DNA of 64,000 nt from Mycobacterium rhizamassiliense (GTDB lineage: Bacteria; Actinomycetota; Actinomycetes; Mycobacteriales; Mycobacteriaceae), in NCBI RefSeq assembly GCF_900157375.1, contig NZ_LT721901.1, positions 862,365 through 926,364 of the forward strand, in the 5' to 3' direction. The translations under genes and the position numbers were made by a program. The notes below the pieces were generated by a model that ran no database searches, was not told where the DNA came from, and saw nothing but the letters and a program-made list of their open reading frames with translations. Of the stretch, positions 30,761 to 40,067 are shown one piece after another (position 1 is the first letter of the stretch; every line of letters begins with the position of its first letter).

Positions 30761-33655
30761 GTGAGAACCCAGTTCGCCAACGACGCCCCTCCCCACGCGC
30801 ACACCGAGCGGCCGCTCTTCGCGAGGGTGATTCACCGGCTCGCGCTGCCCATCATCTTGGGCTGGGTAGGGATCGTCATCTTGATGGGGGCCACGCTGCC
30901 CCCGCTCGAGGTGATCGGGGCGAAGCAGGCGGTGTCGCTGAGCCCCGAGGATGCGCCGTCGTTCAAGGCGATGCGGCACTTCGGCAAGGTGTTCGGCGAA
31001 GGTACTTCGGACAGCACCGCGATGATCGTGCTGGAGGGCGCCCAACCCCTGGGCGACGACGCCCACAACTTCTACAACGACATGATCCACAGGCTGCGCG
31101 CCGACCCGAAACATGTTCAGTTCATTCAGGATTGGTGGGGCGATCCACTCACGTCGGCCGGCGCGCTGAGCAATGACAGCAAGGCCGTCATCCTCCAGGT
31201 GAATCTCGTCGGTAACCAGGGCGAGGCGCTGGCCAACGAATCCGTCGAAGCGGTTCGCAACATCATCAAAGCCCGCCCGCCACCGCCCGGCGTGAAGGTC
31301 TGGATCACCGGGGCGTCGGCGCTGGCCGACGACACCCGCGAGGCCGGTGACAAATCCACGGCCAAGATCACCATGGTCTCGGTCGCGGTGGTCTGCCTCA
31401 TGTTGCTGCTCGTCTACCGCTCGATTTTCACGGTGATTCTGATGCTGCTCACGGTCGGCATCGAGATGTCGGCCGCGCGCGGCATCGTCGCCGCCCTCGG
31501 GGACACCGGCGCGATCGGCCTCACCACGTTTGCGATCAGTCTGATCACGTCGCTGACCATCGCCGCGGGAACCGACTACGGGATATTCGTCGTCGGGCGA
31601 TATCAGGAGGCCCGGCAGGCGGGCGAGGACAAGGAAGCCGCGTGGTACACGATGTACCGCGGTACCGCCCACGTCATCTTGGGCTCCGGGCTGACGGTCG
31701 CCGGGGCGATGTTCTGTCTGCACTTCGCGCGGCTGCCGTCCTTCCACACCCTGGGCATCCCATGCGCGGCGGGACTGCTGATGGCCATCGCGGTGGCGCT
31801 CACGCTGCCGCCGGCGCTCGTGGTCGTCGGCAGCCGGTTCGGCCTCTTCGAGCCGAAGCGAAAGCTTCAGTTCCGCGGCTGGCGACGGGTCGGCACGGCC
31901 ATCGCGCGGTGGCCGGCGCCCATCCTGGTCGCAAGCCTGGCGGTCGCGCTGGTGGGCCTGCTCACCCTGCCCGGCTATCACCCCAGCTATAACGACCGGG
32001 CCTATCTGCCCGACGAAATCCCCGCCAATCAGGGGTTCGACGCCGCCGATCGCCACTTCTCGCCGGCCAGGATGAAACCCGAAATCGTCGCGCTCGAGAC
32101 GGATCACGACATGAGAAATCCGGCGGACTTCCTCGTCCTGAACAAGCTGGCCAAGGCCCTCATCGCGATTCCGGGAATCTCGCGCGTCCAGGCGATCACC
32201 CGGCCCGACGGCACGCCGCTGGCCCACACCACGCTGCCGTTCATGCTCAGCATGACGCAGGCCTTCCAGGGACAAATGCTGAAGTTTCAGAAGAAACGGA
32301 TGGACGACCTCCTGACGCAGGGCGAGGATCTGGGGAAGATGGCCGCGCTCATGCAGCAGATGTATTCGCTGCTGGTGGAACTGAACGGGCTGACCCACCA
32401 GATGACGGGCACCACGCACGAGATCGAAGACAAGACGATCGAATTACGGGACCACATCGCCGATTTCGAGGACTTCTATCGGCCGTTCCGCAGCTACTTC
32501 TACTGGGAGAAGCACTGTTACGACATCCCGATCTGCTTCTCGATCAGGTCGGTCTTCGACAGCATCGACGGCATTGATGAGGTCACCGACAAGATGCACG
32601 ACCTGGTCGGAAATCTCGACAAGCTCGACGCACTCATCCCGCAACTCACGGCGCAGCTGCTGCCGCAGGTCGCGGTCATGAGATCCATGCAGGACATGAT
32701 GCTGACCATGCACAGCACCATGTCCGGGGTCTTCAGCCAGATGGACACCGACACCGACAATGCCACCGCGATGGGGAAGGCCTTCGACGACTCGAAGAAC
32801 GACGACTCGTTCTACTTGCCGGCAGATGTGTTCAAGAACAAGGACTTTCAGCGGGCCGAGGACAGCTTCCTGTCGAAGGACGGGCATGCGGCCCGGTTCA
32901 TCATCTTGCACCGGGGCGACCCCGCCACCGACGAGGGCATGAGAAGCGTCGACGCGATGCAGACGGCCGCCGAAGAGGCGCTCAAGGTGACGCCGCTGCA
33001 GAACGCCAAGGTCTCTATATACGGAACGGCGGCCATCTTCAAAGACTTCTCCGACGGCGCCAAGTGGGACCTGGTCATCGCCGGCGTCTCTTCGCTATGC
33101 CTCGTTTTCGTCATCATGCTCGTGCTCACCCGCGCGCTGGCCGCCGCCGCGGTCATCGTCGGAACGGTCGCGCTGTCGCTGGGTGCGTCTTTCGGTCTGT
33201 CCGTGCTGGTTTGGCAGTACCTGGTCGGCATGCCCCTGCACTGGCTGGTGTTGGCGATGTCCGTAATCGTGTTGTTGGCGGTGGGATCCGACTACAACCT
33301 GCTGCTGGTATCCCGCTTCCGGGAAGAGATCCACGCCGGCTTGAAAACCGGCATCATTCGGTCGATGGGCGGGACCGGGAAGGTCGTGACCAACGCCGGC
33401 CTGGTGTTCGCGTTCACGATGGCGTCCATGGTCGTCGGCGACCTGACGATCATCGCGCAGGTGGGTACCACGATCGGCCTCGGCCTGATGTTCGACACGT
33501 TGATCGTGCGCGCGTTCATGACCCCGTCCATCGCGGTGCTGCTGGGACGTTGGTTCTGGTGGCCCTTGCGGGTACGCACCCGCCCGGCCAGTACCTTGCT
33601 CCGATCGATGGGGCCCCGCCCCTGGGTCCGCGCCCTGGTGCACAACGACAAATGA
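30761..33655 (+). CDS. mmpL4: MmpL4-like RND transporter without an adjacent mmpS
   Basis: RND transporter of 964 residues. The N-terminal sequence, the segment [18 protein letters not shown] and [18 protein letters not shown] closely match what I recall of M. tuberculosis MmpL4, which exports mycobactin and carboxymycobactin. Proton-relay motifs are [17 protein letters not shown] and [13 protein letters not shown], and the Met-rich coiled-coil insertion is present. The start is the GTG at 30761. In M. tuberculosis mmpS4 directly precedes it; here the 197 bp upstream encode no MmpS, so it may rely on the MmpS encoded on the other strand. Confidence 0.9.
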   Translation: MRTQFANDAPPHAHTERPLFARVIHRLALPIILGWVGIVILMGATLPPLEVIGAKQAVSLSPEDAPSFKAMRHFGKVFGEGTSDSTAMIVLEGAQPLGDDAHNFYNDMIHRLRADPKHVQFIQDWWGDPLTSAGALSNDSKAVILQVNLVGNQGEALANESVEAVRNIIKARPPPPGVKVWITGASALADDTREAGDKSTAKITMVSVAVVCLMLLLVYRSIFTVILMLLTVGIEMSAARGIVAALGDTGAIGLTTFAISLITSLTIAAGTDYGIFVVGRYQEARQAGEDKEAAWYTMYRGTAHVILGSGLTVAGAMFCLHFARLPSFHTLGIPCAAGLLMAIAVALTLPPALVVVGSRFGLFEPKRKLQFRGWRRVGTAIARWPAPILVASLAVALVGLLTLPGYHPSYNDRAYLPDEIPANQGFDAADRHFSPARMKPEIVALETDHDMRNPADFLVLNKLAKALIAIPGISRVQAITRPDGTPLAHTTLPFMLSMTQAFQGQMLKFQKKRMDDLLTQGEDLGKMAALMQQMYSLLVELNGLTHQMTGTTHEIEDKTIELRDHIADFEDFYRPFRSYFYWEKHCYDIPICFSIRSVFDSIDGIDEVTDKMHDLVGNLDKLDALIPQLTAQLLPQVAVMRSMQDMMLTMHSTMSGVFSQMDTDTDNATAMGKAFDDSKNDDSFYLPADVFKNKDFQRAEDSFLSKDGHAARFIILHRGDPATDEGMRSVDAMQTAAEEALKVTPLQNAKVSIYGTAAIFKDFSDGAKWDLVIAGVSSLCLVFVIMLVLTRALAAAAVIVGTVALSLGASFGLSVLVWQYLVGMPLHWLVLAMSVIVLLAVGSDYNLLLVSRFREEIHAGLKTGIIRSMGGTGKVVTNAGLVFAFTMASMVVGDLTIIAQVGTTIGLGLMFDTLIVRAFMTPSIAVLLGRWFWWPLRVRTRPASTLLRSMGPRPWVRALVHNDK

Positions 33656-33665
33656 CCCGCCGACC

Positions 33666-33693
33666 CCATCCGCCTACGGGCTGACTCCGAATA
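33666..33693 (+). promoter_or_regulatory. SigK-type promoter driving dipZ-sigK-rskA
   Basis: CCATCC (33666-33671) and CGAATA (33688-33693) are separated by 16 bp, matching the -35 and -10 elements described for SigK promoters. CGAATA ends 6 nt before the dipZ ATG at 33700, so the mRNA would be leaderless. As sigK lies downstream in the same run, SigK would drive its own operon. Confidence 0.75.
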
Positions 33694-33699
33694 CCACTG

Positions 33700-35430
33700 A
33701 TGCGCACCATCGCCCTGATCGGATTCCTCGGTGGCCTGATCACCGGCATCTCGCCATGCATCCTGCCGGTGCTCCCGGTGATCTTTCTGTCCGGCACGGG
33801 CGGCAGGCGCGGCCTGAATTCCGCAATGCGTCCCTACCTGGTGATCGCGGGCCTGGTGTGCAGCTTCAGCCTGGCCACGCTGATCGGGTCCGCGCTGCTC
33901 TCGACGCTGCACCTGCCGCAGGACGCCATCCGCTGGGCCGCGCTGGTGGTGTTGACCCTCATCGGCCTCGGGCTGATCTTCCCACCGCTGCAACACCTGA
34001 TCGAGCGGCCGTTCGCGGCCCTGCCTCAGCACCAATTCGGCAGCGGCGCAGACGGTTTCGGCCTGGGGCTGACGCTGGGCGCGCTGTATGTGCCGTGCGC
34101 GGGCCCGGTGCTGGCCGCAATCGTGGTCGCCGGTGGAACGTCGTCGCTCGGGCCGGCCACGTTCGTGTTGACCGCGACGTTCGCGCTGGGCAACGCGTTG
34201 CCGCTGCTGGCTTTCGCCCTGGCCGGACGGCAAGTCGCGCAACGTGTTACGGCCTTCCGCCGCCGGCAGCGCCTGATCCAGGTGGTCGGCGGGGTCACGA
34301 TGATCGTGCTGGCGGTCGCGCTGGTGTTCAACCTGCCCGCGATGCTGCAGCGCGCCGTCCCCGACTACACGTCGGCGATGCAGAACCGGATCGGCGCCAA
34401 CGAGATTCAGCGCACGCTGAACTCGGAGCGCCCACCGCCGACGACCACGACGGGTAGCGCGCTGGAGCTGAATCAGGGCAGCACGAGCAACGATTCGCTG
34501 AGCAACTGCGCGCCCGGTGCCGAGCAGCTGCAGAACTGCGGTCCCGCGCCCGCCCTCACCGGCATCACCGGCTGGCTCAACACCCCGGACGGCAAACCGC
34601 TGGATCCGGCGGCGGTGCAGGGCAAGGTGGTGCTGATCGACTTCTGGGCCTACTCGTGCATCAACTGCCAACGCTCCATCCCGCACCTGGTCGACTGGTA
34701 CAACCGCTACCGCGACAACGGACTGGTGGTCGTCGGCGTGCACGCTCCCGAGTACGCGTTCGAGCGGGTTGCCGGCAACGTGGCCAGTGGCGCGGCCGGG
34801 CTGCACATGGACTACCCCATCGCGCTGGACAACGACTACGCCACCTGGAACAACTACCACAACCTGTACTGGCCGGCCGAGTACCTGATCGACGCGCACG
34901 GGAATGTCCGCCACACGAAATTCGGCGAGGGCGACTACGGCGGCACCGAGAGCCTGATCCGCCAGCTGCTCGTCGACGCCAATCCCAACACCCGCCTGCC
35001 CGCTGCAGTGAACGGCGCCGACACCACCCCGCAGACCATGCTCACCCCGGAGACCTACCTGACCCCCGACCGGGCCGGAAACTACGGCGGCGACGGCGGA
35101 TACAAGGCGGCAAGCGGCGACTTCAGCTTCCCGGCGCAGCTGGCCAACGACAAGTTCGCGTTGCGCGGCCGCTGGACCCTGGACGACCAGGGCGCCACCG
35201 CCGAGAGCGACGACGCCGCGATGCGGCTGAACTACACCGCCAAGGACGTCTACGTCGTGGTCGGCGGCACCGGCAGCCTCACCGTGACCCGAGACGGAAA
35301 GACGACCACGACGCCGATCGGCGGGCCGCCCACCTTGCATCAGATCGTGGACGACCCCGCCGCGCACCGCGATCAGCTCGACATGCAGGTGAGCAAGGGC
35401 CTGCAGGTGTTTTCCTTCACGTATGGCTAG
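33700..35430 (+). CDS. dipZ: DipZ-type fused CcdA-thioredoxin protein
   Basis: A 576-residue membrane protein that would carry reducing power across the membrane to oxidised secreted proteins. The N-terminal CcdA/DsbD-like domain has six spans with redox Cys in [10 protein letters not shown] and [11 protein letters not shown] disordered linker (TTTTG) follows, then a thioredoxin-like TlpA domain with the CxxC motif in [11 protein letters not shown], and a C-terminal beta-rich domain. In M. tuberculosis dipZ lies in a separate SigK-regulated locus with mpt70/mpt83. Here it directly precedes sigK, and no MPT70-like gene is in the window. Confidence 0.92.
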   Translation: MRTIALIGFLGGLITGISPCILPVLPVIFLSGTGGRRGLNSAMRPYLVIAGLVCSFSLATLIGSALLSTLHLPQDAIRWAALVVLTLIGLGLIFPPLQHLIERPFAALPQHQFGSGADGFGLGLTLGALYVPCAGPVLAAIVVAGGTSSLGPATFVLTATFALGNALPLLAFALAGRQVAQRVTAFRRRQRLIQVVGGVTMIVLAVALVFNLPAMLQRAVPDYTSAMQNRIGANEIQRTLNSERPPPTTTTGSALELNQGSTSNDSLSNCAPGAEQLQNCGPAPALTGITGWLNTPDGKPLDPAAVQGKVVLIDFWAYSCINCQRSIPHLVDWYNRYRDNGLVVVGVHAPEYAFERVAGNVASGAAGLHMDYPIALDNDYATWNNYHNLYWPAEYLIDAHGNVRHTKFGEGDYGGTESLIRQLLVDANPNTRLPAAVNGADTTPQTMLTPETYLTPDRAGNYGGDGGYKAASGDFSFPAQLANDKFALRGRWTLDDQGATAESDDAAMRLNYTAKDVYVVVGGTGSLTVTRDGKTTTTPIGGPPTLHQIVDDPAAHRDQLDMQVSKGLQVFSFTYG

Positions 35431-35452
35431 CGCGCCGATGAGCAAAGGGAAT

Positions 35453-35472
35453 ACGTCCGCGCTCGCGGACGT
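35453..35472 (+). promoter_or_regulatory. Hairpin directly before sigK
   Basis: ACGTCCGC and GCGGACGT form an 8-bp perfect stem with a GCTC loop, ending 13 nt before the sigK ATG. No Shine-Dalgarno is visible in those 13 nt. The hairpin may modulate sigK translation or partly terminate transcription from dipZ. Confidence 0.45.
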
Positions 35473-35485
35473 TAGAGTTGCCACG

Positions 35486-36049
35486 ATGACTGGGGCACCG
35501 GGGGCAACTGGCGAACTTGACGGGTTGCTGCGGCGCGTCGCGGGCGGCGACGCCGAGGCCTTCGCCGCTGTCTACGACCTCACCAAGAGCCGGGTGTTCG
35601 GGCTGGTGGTGCGGGTGCTCCGGGACGCCGGCTACAGCGAGGAAACCACCCAGGAGATCTACCTCGAGGTGTGGCGAAGCGCGTCGGACTACGACCCGGC
35701 CAGGGGTTCGGCGCTGTCCTGGCTGCTGACCATGGCCCACCGCCGGGCCATCGACCGGGTGCGGGCCGAGCAGGCCGGTACCCGACGCGAATCACGTTAC
35801 GGCGCAGCCAATCTCGAGCCAGCCAGTGACGTCGTCTCCGACTCGGCGATCGCGGGCGATGAGCGCCGCCGGGTCGCCGAATGCCTGGGCGCGCTGACCG
35901 ATGCGCAACGCCAGTGCATCGAGCTGGCCTACTATGGCGGCCTGACGTATTCCGAAGTCTCACAGCGGTTGGCGGCCAACTTGTCGACGATCAAATCGCG
36001 CATCCGCGACGGGCTGCGCGGTCTGCGCAATTGCCTGGACGTGCCATGA
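35486..36049 (+). CDS. sigK: ECF RNA polymerase sigma factor SigK
   Basis: ECF sigma factor of 187 residues. Region 2 (about residues 25-95) contains [44 protein letters not shown], and region 4 (about residues 125-180) contains [35 protein letters not shown]. In M. tuberculosis SigK drives mpt70, mpt83, dipZ and its own operon under redox control by RskA. The ATG at 35486 ([10 protein letters not shown]) matches the family start; an earlier in-frame start at 35423 would overlap dipZ. Its stop overlaps the rskA start by four bases. Confidence 0.95.
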   Translation: MTGAPGATGELDGLLRRVAGGDAEAFAAVYDLTKSRVFGLVVRVLRDAGYSEETTQEIYLEVWRSASDYDPARGSALSWLLTMAHRRAIDRVRAEQAGTRRESRYGAANLEPASDVVSDSAIAGDERRRVAECLGALTDAQRQCIELAYYGGLTYSEVSQRLAANLSTIKSRIRDGLRGLRNCLDVP

Positions 36050-36753
36050 CCGAGCCACACGAACTCGAGCTGATCGACCTGGCCGCGCCGTATGCACTGC
36101 ACGCGTTGTCCGACGCGGAGCGTGCCGACATCGATCGGCGGGTCGCGGCCGCGCCATCGCGGATCGCGGCGGTCTTCGCCGAGGAGGTCCGCGCCGTCCG
36201 GGAAACCATGGCGATGCTGTCGGCGGCTACCACCGCCGAGCCGCCCGCACACCTGCGCGCCGCGGTCTTGGGCGTGGCGCACGTCCCGACGTTGGATGCC
36301 AAGCGCCCAGTACGTTGGCGCACAACGGTTTTGGTGTCAGTCGCGGCGGCGATCGTGGCGGGCCTGACCGCCCTCGGCGTGCAGGTGGTGCTGCGGCCGT
36401 CGAGCACACCGTCGCTGGCCCAGCAGGTGCTGGCGGCGCCGGACGTGCAGACGGTGTCCGCACCACTGGCCAGCGGCAACGCCACGGTGATGTTCTCGCA
36501 CGAGCGCAATGCCGGCGTGCTGGTGATGAACAACGTCCCGCCGCCGGCCCCGGGCACCGTCTATCAGATGTGGCTGATCGGGGCTAACGGCCCGGCGTCG
36601 GCCGGGACCATGGGGCCCGCGGCGGTCACGCCGTCGACGACGGCGACCCTCGCCAACATCGGCTCGTCCAAGGCCCTGGCGTTCACCGTCGAGCCCGGCA
36701 CCGGCTCACCGCTGCCCACGAGCAAGATCCTGGCCGAATTGCCGTTGAGCTAG
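36046..36753 (+). CDS. rskA: Anti-sigma-K factor RskA
   Basis: Membrane anti-sigma factor of 235 residues that holds SigK inactive until cleaved by regulated proteolysis. The cytoplasmic anti-sigma domain (residues 1-85, [25 protein letters not shown]) is followed by one TM span ([20 protein letters not shown], about residues 92-112) and an extracytoplasmic beta-rich domain ending [11 protein letters not shown]. Translation is coupled to sigK through the ATGA overlap, giving near-equal production of sigma and anti-sigma. Confidence 0.95.
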   Translation: MTEPHELELIDLAAPYALHALSDAERADIDRRVAAAPSRIAAVFAEEVRAVRETMAMLSAATTAEPPAHLRAAVLGVAHVPTLDAKRPVRWRTTVLVSVAAAIVAGLTALGVQVVLRPSSTPSLAQQVLAAPDVQTVSAPLASGNATVMFSHERNAGVLVMNNVPPPAPGTVYQMWLIGANGPASAGTMGPAAVTPSTTATLANIGSSKALAFTVEPGTGSPLPTSKILAELPLS

Positions 36754-36766
36754 CGGCAACCCGCGT

Positions 36767-38152
36767 TCAGCGCCGGCGGCGTGGCAGCAGCCGGAAGCCC
36801 CGCGGTTTGAGGGTCAGCGACTCGGCGATCTGCAGCTCGTAGGCCTCCGGCGCGGTCAGCGCGTAGCGGTGCAGGATCAGCCCGAGCGCCAGCACCGCCT
36901 CGTGCAACGCGAACTGCCGGCCGATGCAGGACCGCTTGCCGGTCCCGAACGGCTTGTACGCGTGCGCCGGGCGGCTTTTCGCCTGACCCGCGCCGAAGCG
37001 GTCGGGATCGAACCGGTCGGGATCCGGCCACACCTGCGGGTCGCGGTGCAGCAGCGGCAGAAAAACCAGCGCCCAATCGCCTTCGTTCATCCGGTACCGC
37101 CCGCCGAGCACGGTGTCGCACCGGGCCGCCCTCAGGTACCCGGGCGCGGTCGGCCACAGCCGCAACGCCTCGTCGAGCGCGGCCCGCACGTAGCGCAGCT
37201 TGGCGACGTCGGCGAAGGCGGGCTCGGGGTCGGCCGTCTCGCCCCACAGCGCGTCCACCTCCGCTTGCGCCCGGGCCAGCGCCCCCTGGTCGCGGGTCAG
37301 GTAATACAGCGCGAAGGACAGTGCGCCCGAGGTGGTTTCGTGGCCGGCGACCAGGAAGGTGATCATTTGGTGGCGGATGTTGACCGGATCCAGCCGGTCG
37401 CCGGTCCCGGGGTGGGCGGTGCGCAGCATCCGGCCGAGCAGGTCGGGGGCGTCCGACGCCGGGTCGTCGAGCCGGGCGCGGATGACCTGGTCGACGGTGC
37501 CCCGTAACGTCGCGACGTCAGCGTCGTGCTGGGCGGCCGAACCGGCCACCAGCCGGCGCACCGGCGCCCACGGCAGCACGGCCGAAACCCTGGCATAGTG
37601 CAGCGCCCGGGTCATCGCGACGACGAACGGATGCGGCTCGTCGCGGTCGAAAGAGGCGAACCGGTAACCGAATCCGGTACGCCCGATGGTCTCCATGGTC
37701 AACCGGGTGGTGTCGGGGGTGACGTCGACGGGTTGGCCGCGGTCGGCGGCGGCGTCCCAGCGGGCCAGCAGCTCGCGGGCCACCTCCAGCATGACCGCGT
37801 GGTAGCCGCTCATCGCCTCACGGGTGAACGCCGGCGCCAGAATGTCATGTGCGAGTTGCCAATTCGGCTCGTCGTCCTCGGCGGTGAACAGGGCATCACC
37901 GACGACCTGGCGCAGTGGGGGCAGGTGCAATCCGACGAACTTACAAAACCGGCTCTCGTCGCTCAGGTCGCCGGCCAGGTCGGCCCCGCCGACCGTGACG
38001 ATCTGGGTCCGCAGCACCTTGCGGACCGAGATCGGCCCCAGGCCGCGCGACTGGGCGAGCACCGTCTGGACCGGCTTGCCGACCTTGATGCCCACCACGT
38101 CCCCGATGACCGGCACCCGGCGCGGTGGGTGCGGGATCGTCGCGATGTCCAC
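36767..38152 (-). CDS. Cytochrome P450
   Basis: Haem monooxygenase of 461 residues. The I-helix oxygen-binding motif AGHETTSG, the K-helix EALR, the PERF-region equivalent DPDRFDPDRFG, and the haem-Cys loop FGTGKRSCIGRQFALHEA are all visible. The layout resembles the haem domain of fatty-acid hydroxylases of the CYP102 type but without a reductase, so it needs separate electron donors. The substrate is unknown. I chose the GTG at 38152 (VDIATIPHPPRR), leaving 7 bp to the upstream membrane-protein gene; a longer frame would overlap it. Confidence 0.93.
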   Translation of the reverse strand: MDIATIPHPPRRVPVIGDVVGIKVGKPVQTVLAQSRGLGPISVRKVLRTQIVTVGGADLAGDLSDESRFCKFVGLHLPPLRQVVGDALFTAEDDEPNWQLAHDILAPAFTREAMSGYHAVMLEVARELLARWDAAADRGQPVDVTPDTTRLTMETIGRTGFGYRFASFDRDEPHPFVVAMTRALHYARVSAVLPWAPVRRLVAGSAAQHDADVATLRGTVDQVIRARLDDPASDAPDLLGRMLRTAHPGTGDRLDPVNIRHQMITFLVAGHETTSGALSFALYYLTRDQGALARAQAEVDALWGETADPEPAFADVAKLRYVRAALDEALRLWPTAPGYLRAARCDTVLGGRYRMNEGDWALVFLPLLHRDPQVWPDPDRFDPDRFGAGQAKSRPAHAYKPFGTGKRSCIGRQFALHEAVLALGLILHRYALTAPEAYELQIAESLTLKPRGFRLLPRRRR

Positions 38153-38159
38153 GCCACGA

Positions 38160-39026
38160 TCATTGCTTGGGCCGCAGGACCCCACCCGCGATTGCGATAA
38201 ACACGCCAAACACGACGAGCGCGGCGCCGGCGCCCAACGTCAGGTCGAGCCACTGACGCAGGCTGGCCTCGGCGTGACCGACCATGACGTCGGCGACCTG
38301 GCGGACGTTCCCGGTGGTGGTGTTGAGCGCGTCGTTGACGTAGCGGGCGCCGGTTTCGATGCCCACCCAGCCGGCCGCCCCGACCAGCAGCGCCGAGACC
38401 CCCAGCGTGGTCAGCGCCATCCCGCGCCGCCGGGCGGCCAGCAGCGTCAGCAGGGCGCACAGGCCGCACCACCCCAGCGCGACGCTGGTCGCCCGGGAAC
38501 CCCAGTCGCCGACTCGGTTCAGCTCGCCCTGCCGCACCGGGTCCGACATCGAGGGCACCGCGATTGTCAGCGGAACGGTGAGGCTGGTCGGCGGCCTGAC
38601 ATGGTAGCTGGTCAGCAGCTGCTGAATCGAGGGGTCGTTGAGCATCGGAGCCAGGTCGACCGTCCACTCGTCGCTGTCCTGGTTGGGCCGCGGATCGCTG
38701 AACAACCAGCCGTGCGCGGCCCGGTTGGCCTGGGCGAACAGCGTCGGAAACGACGGGCCCGCGGTGAAGGCAGCGGCGGCGGCATGCACCGCGTTGGGGT
38801 CGGCGGGCACCCGCCCGCCGTTGTGCGCCGCGATGAGCGACGTCGCCCTGGTGGTCAGCTCGGCGGCCATCGCCGACTGCAGCGCCGGGTCGTCGGCCGC
38901 CCGCTGCGCCAGCGCGGCGTAGCCGTCGGGGTCCACGATGTTGTGCTGCACCCAGGTCGCGGGCACCACGACGGCCAGCGCAACGGTGGTGGCCAGCCAG
39001 AACGCCAGCGCCGCTACGAATCGCAC
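38160..39026 (-). CDS. Integral membrane protein of unknown function
   Basis: A 288-residue protein. One N-terminal membrane segment (residues 5-24, which could act as a signal anchor) is followed by an extracytoplasmic region of about 150 residues and three more spans at about residues 180-200, 205-225 and 260-283. No enzymatic motif is visible. It lies immediately upstream of the P450 gene on the same strand and may share its mRNA. It ends the stretch of envelope genes before the DinB-fold gene. Confidence 0.85.
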   Translation of the reverse strand: MRFVAALAFWLATTVALAVVVPATWVQHNIVDPDGYAALAQRAADDPALQSAMAAELTTRATSLIAAHNGGRVPADPNAVHAAAAAFTAGPSFPTLFAQANRAAHGWLFSDPRPNQDSDEWTVDLAPMLNDPSIQQLLTSYHVRPPTSLTVPLTIAVPSMSDPVRQGELNRVGDWGSRATSVALGWCGLCALLTLLAARRRGMALTTLGVSALLVGAAGWVGIETGARYVNDALNTTTGNVRQVADVMVGHAEASLRQWLDLTLGAGAALVVFGVFIAIAGGVLRPKQ

Positions 39027-39035
39027 GCCTAGAAC

Positions 39036-39551
39036 CTACTGCGCGATTCCCCGCAGGTAGGCCGCCTGGCCGAGGTGTTGGGCGCAGTCGTCGATGATGC
39101 TTACCAGCCGGGCGCTGGCAGTCACCGGCGGATCCCAGTTGGTGTCGACGACGCGGGACAGCTCGTCGGCGGTGACGCCGGCGACGTACTCGAGGCTCAG
39201 CTTGTGGACGGCGTGGTAGTAGCCGGACAGCAGGTCGGCCGGGGCGCGCACCTTCGCGACCTGTTCGGCTTTGTGGCCGTAACCGGTGTCGTTGCGCGGC
39301 AGGTCCAGCCCGAACCGGTCGACCCAACCGTCGCGGAACCACACCTGCTCCACCCCGGCCACATCGGCCAGCTGGATGTCCTGGACCCGCGCGCTGTGCC
39401 AGACCAGCCAGGCGATGCTATTGGCGTCGGGGGTGGGCCGGTAGTCGGAGACCTCGTCGGTCAGGCCCTCGGTCACCTCGTCGACGTGTTCGATCAACCG
39501 GGTGAACGCGTCGCGCAGTAGTTCTTGGGTGGCGGCGTCGGCGTTGGACAT
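39036..39551 (-). CDS. DinB-fold protein, DUF664 (Rv0443 homologue)
   Basis: A 171-residue four-helix protein of the DinB/DUF664 superfamily, which includes mycothiol-dependent enzymes. Candidate metal-binding His are in WLVWHSARVQDIQ and in IDDCAQHLGQAAYLRG near the C-terminus, with a further His pair at YYHAVHKL. A mycothiol-linked thiol transfer is plausible in Mycobacterium but not shown. It corresponds to Rv0443, which belongs to the sigK region in M. tuberculosis. It is 9 bp upstream of the membrane-protein gene. Confidence 0.87.
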   Translation of the reverse strand: MSNADAATQELLRDAFTRLIEHVDEVTEGLTDEVSDYRPTPDANSIAWLVWHSARVQDIQLADVAGVEQVWFRDGWVDRFGLDLPRNDTGYGHKAEQVAKVRAPADLLSGYYHAVHKLSLEYVAGVTADELSRVVDTNWDPPVTASARLVSIIDDCAQHLGQAAYLRGIAQ

Positions 39552-39572
39552 AGAACCGACACTACGGGCGTC

Positions 39573-39938
39573 TCACGAACCCCCGTGCCAGACGGCCTCG
39601 ACGTTGTTGCCGTCCGGATCGCGGACGAAGGCGCCGAAGTAGCCGGGGTGATATTCCGGCCACAGCCGCGGCTCGTGCAGCGACTCGGCACCCAGCCCCA
39701 TCGCCGCCTCGTAGAAGGCGCGCACGGCGTTTTCGTCGGCCGCGGCAAAAGCCAGGTGCACCTCCCGGTTGGGGCCGGTCCCCTGCGAGATCCAGAAGGT
39801 CGGCTTGCCGTCGCGCCCGTAACCGATGGCCTCGCCGAAATCCAGCTGCCGCGAGAACCCGAGGACCCTCAGCACACCGTCGTAGAAGGCCTGCGATTTC
39901 GGGAAGTCGGCGCAGTTGATGCCGATGTGGTCGATCAC
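39573..39938 (-). CDS. VOC family (glyoxalase/bleomycin resistance fold) protein
   Basis: A 121-residue single-domain VOC protein. The start MIDHIGINCADFPKSQAFYDGVL holds the first metal-ligand His, and the end GYFGAFVRDPDGNNVEAVWHG holds the usual Glu ligand (EAVWH). REVHLAFAA is the central His segment. These proteins bind a divalent metal and act on small molecules; the substrate is unknown. It is the last core gene before the integrase island and is transcribed away from it. Confidence 0.9.
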   Translation of the reverse strand: MIDHIGINCADFPKSQAFYDGVLRVLGFSRQLDFGEAIGYGRDGKPTFWISQGTGPNREVHLAFAAADENAVRAFYEAAMGLGAESLHEPRLWPEYHPGYFGAFVRDPDGNNVEAVWHGGS

Positions 39939-40024
39939 GGAAAAGATCCTGGCACGACCCCGGCCGCGGTCGTAGATTATTTAGGGGTACTTCTATAACC
40001 TTTGAGCTGCGACTCAGGTTGTTT

Positions 40025-40044
40025 AGACACAACGTTGGACACAA
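40025..40044. repeat. Direct repeats near the left island end, possible integrase arm sites
   Basis: AGACACAA (40025-40032) and GGACACAA (40037-40044) recur with a 12-bp period just before the integrase gene. GGACAC motifs also occur at the right end of the island (50637-50642 and 50649-50669). Such repeats could be integrase arm sites. No attL/attR core longer than 7 bp was found by eye. Confidence 0.35.
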
Positions 40045-40067
40045 TCCAAGTGATATTGTCCCTGGTT

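Noticed and set aside
30572..32419. A 600-residue minus-strand frame opposite mmpL4
   Set aside because: His/Arg/Gln-rich composition, no start signal, and it is the mirror of a clear transporter gene.
39940..40067. tRNA attachment gene for the integrase
   Set aside because: No tRNA-like sequence or cloverleaf was seen beside the integrase.
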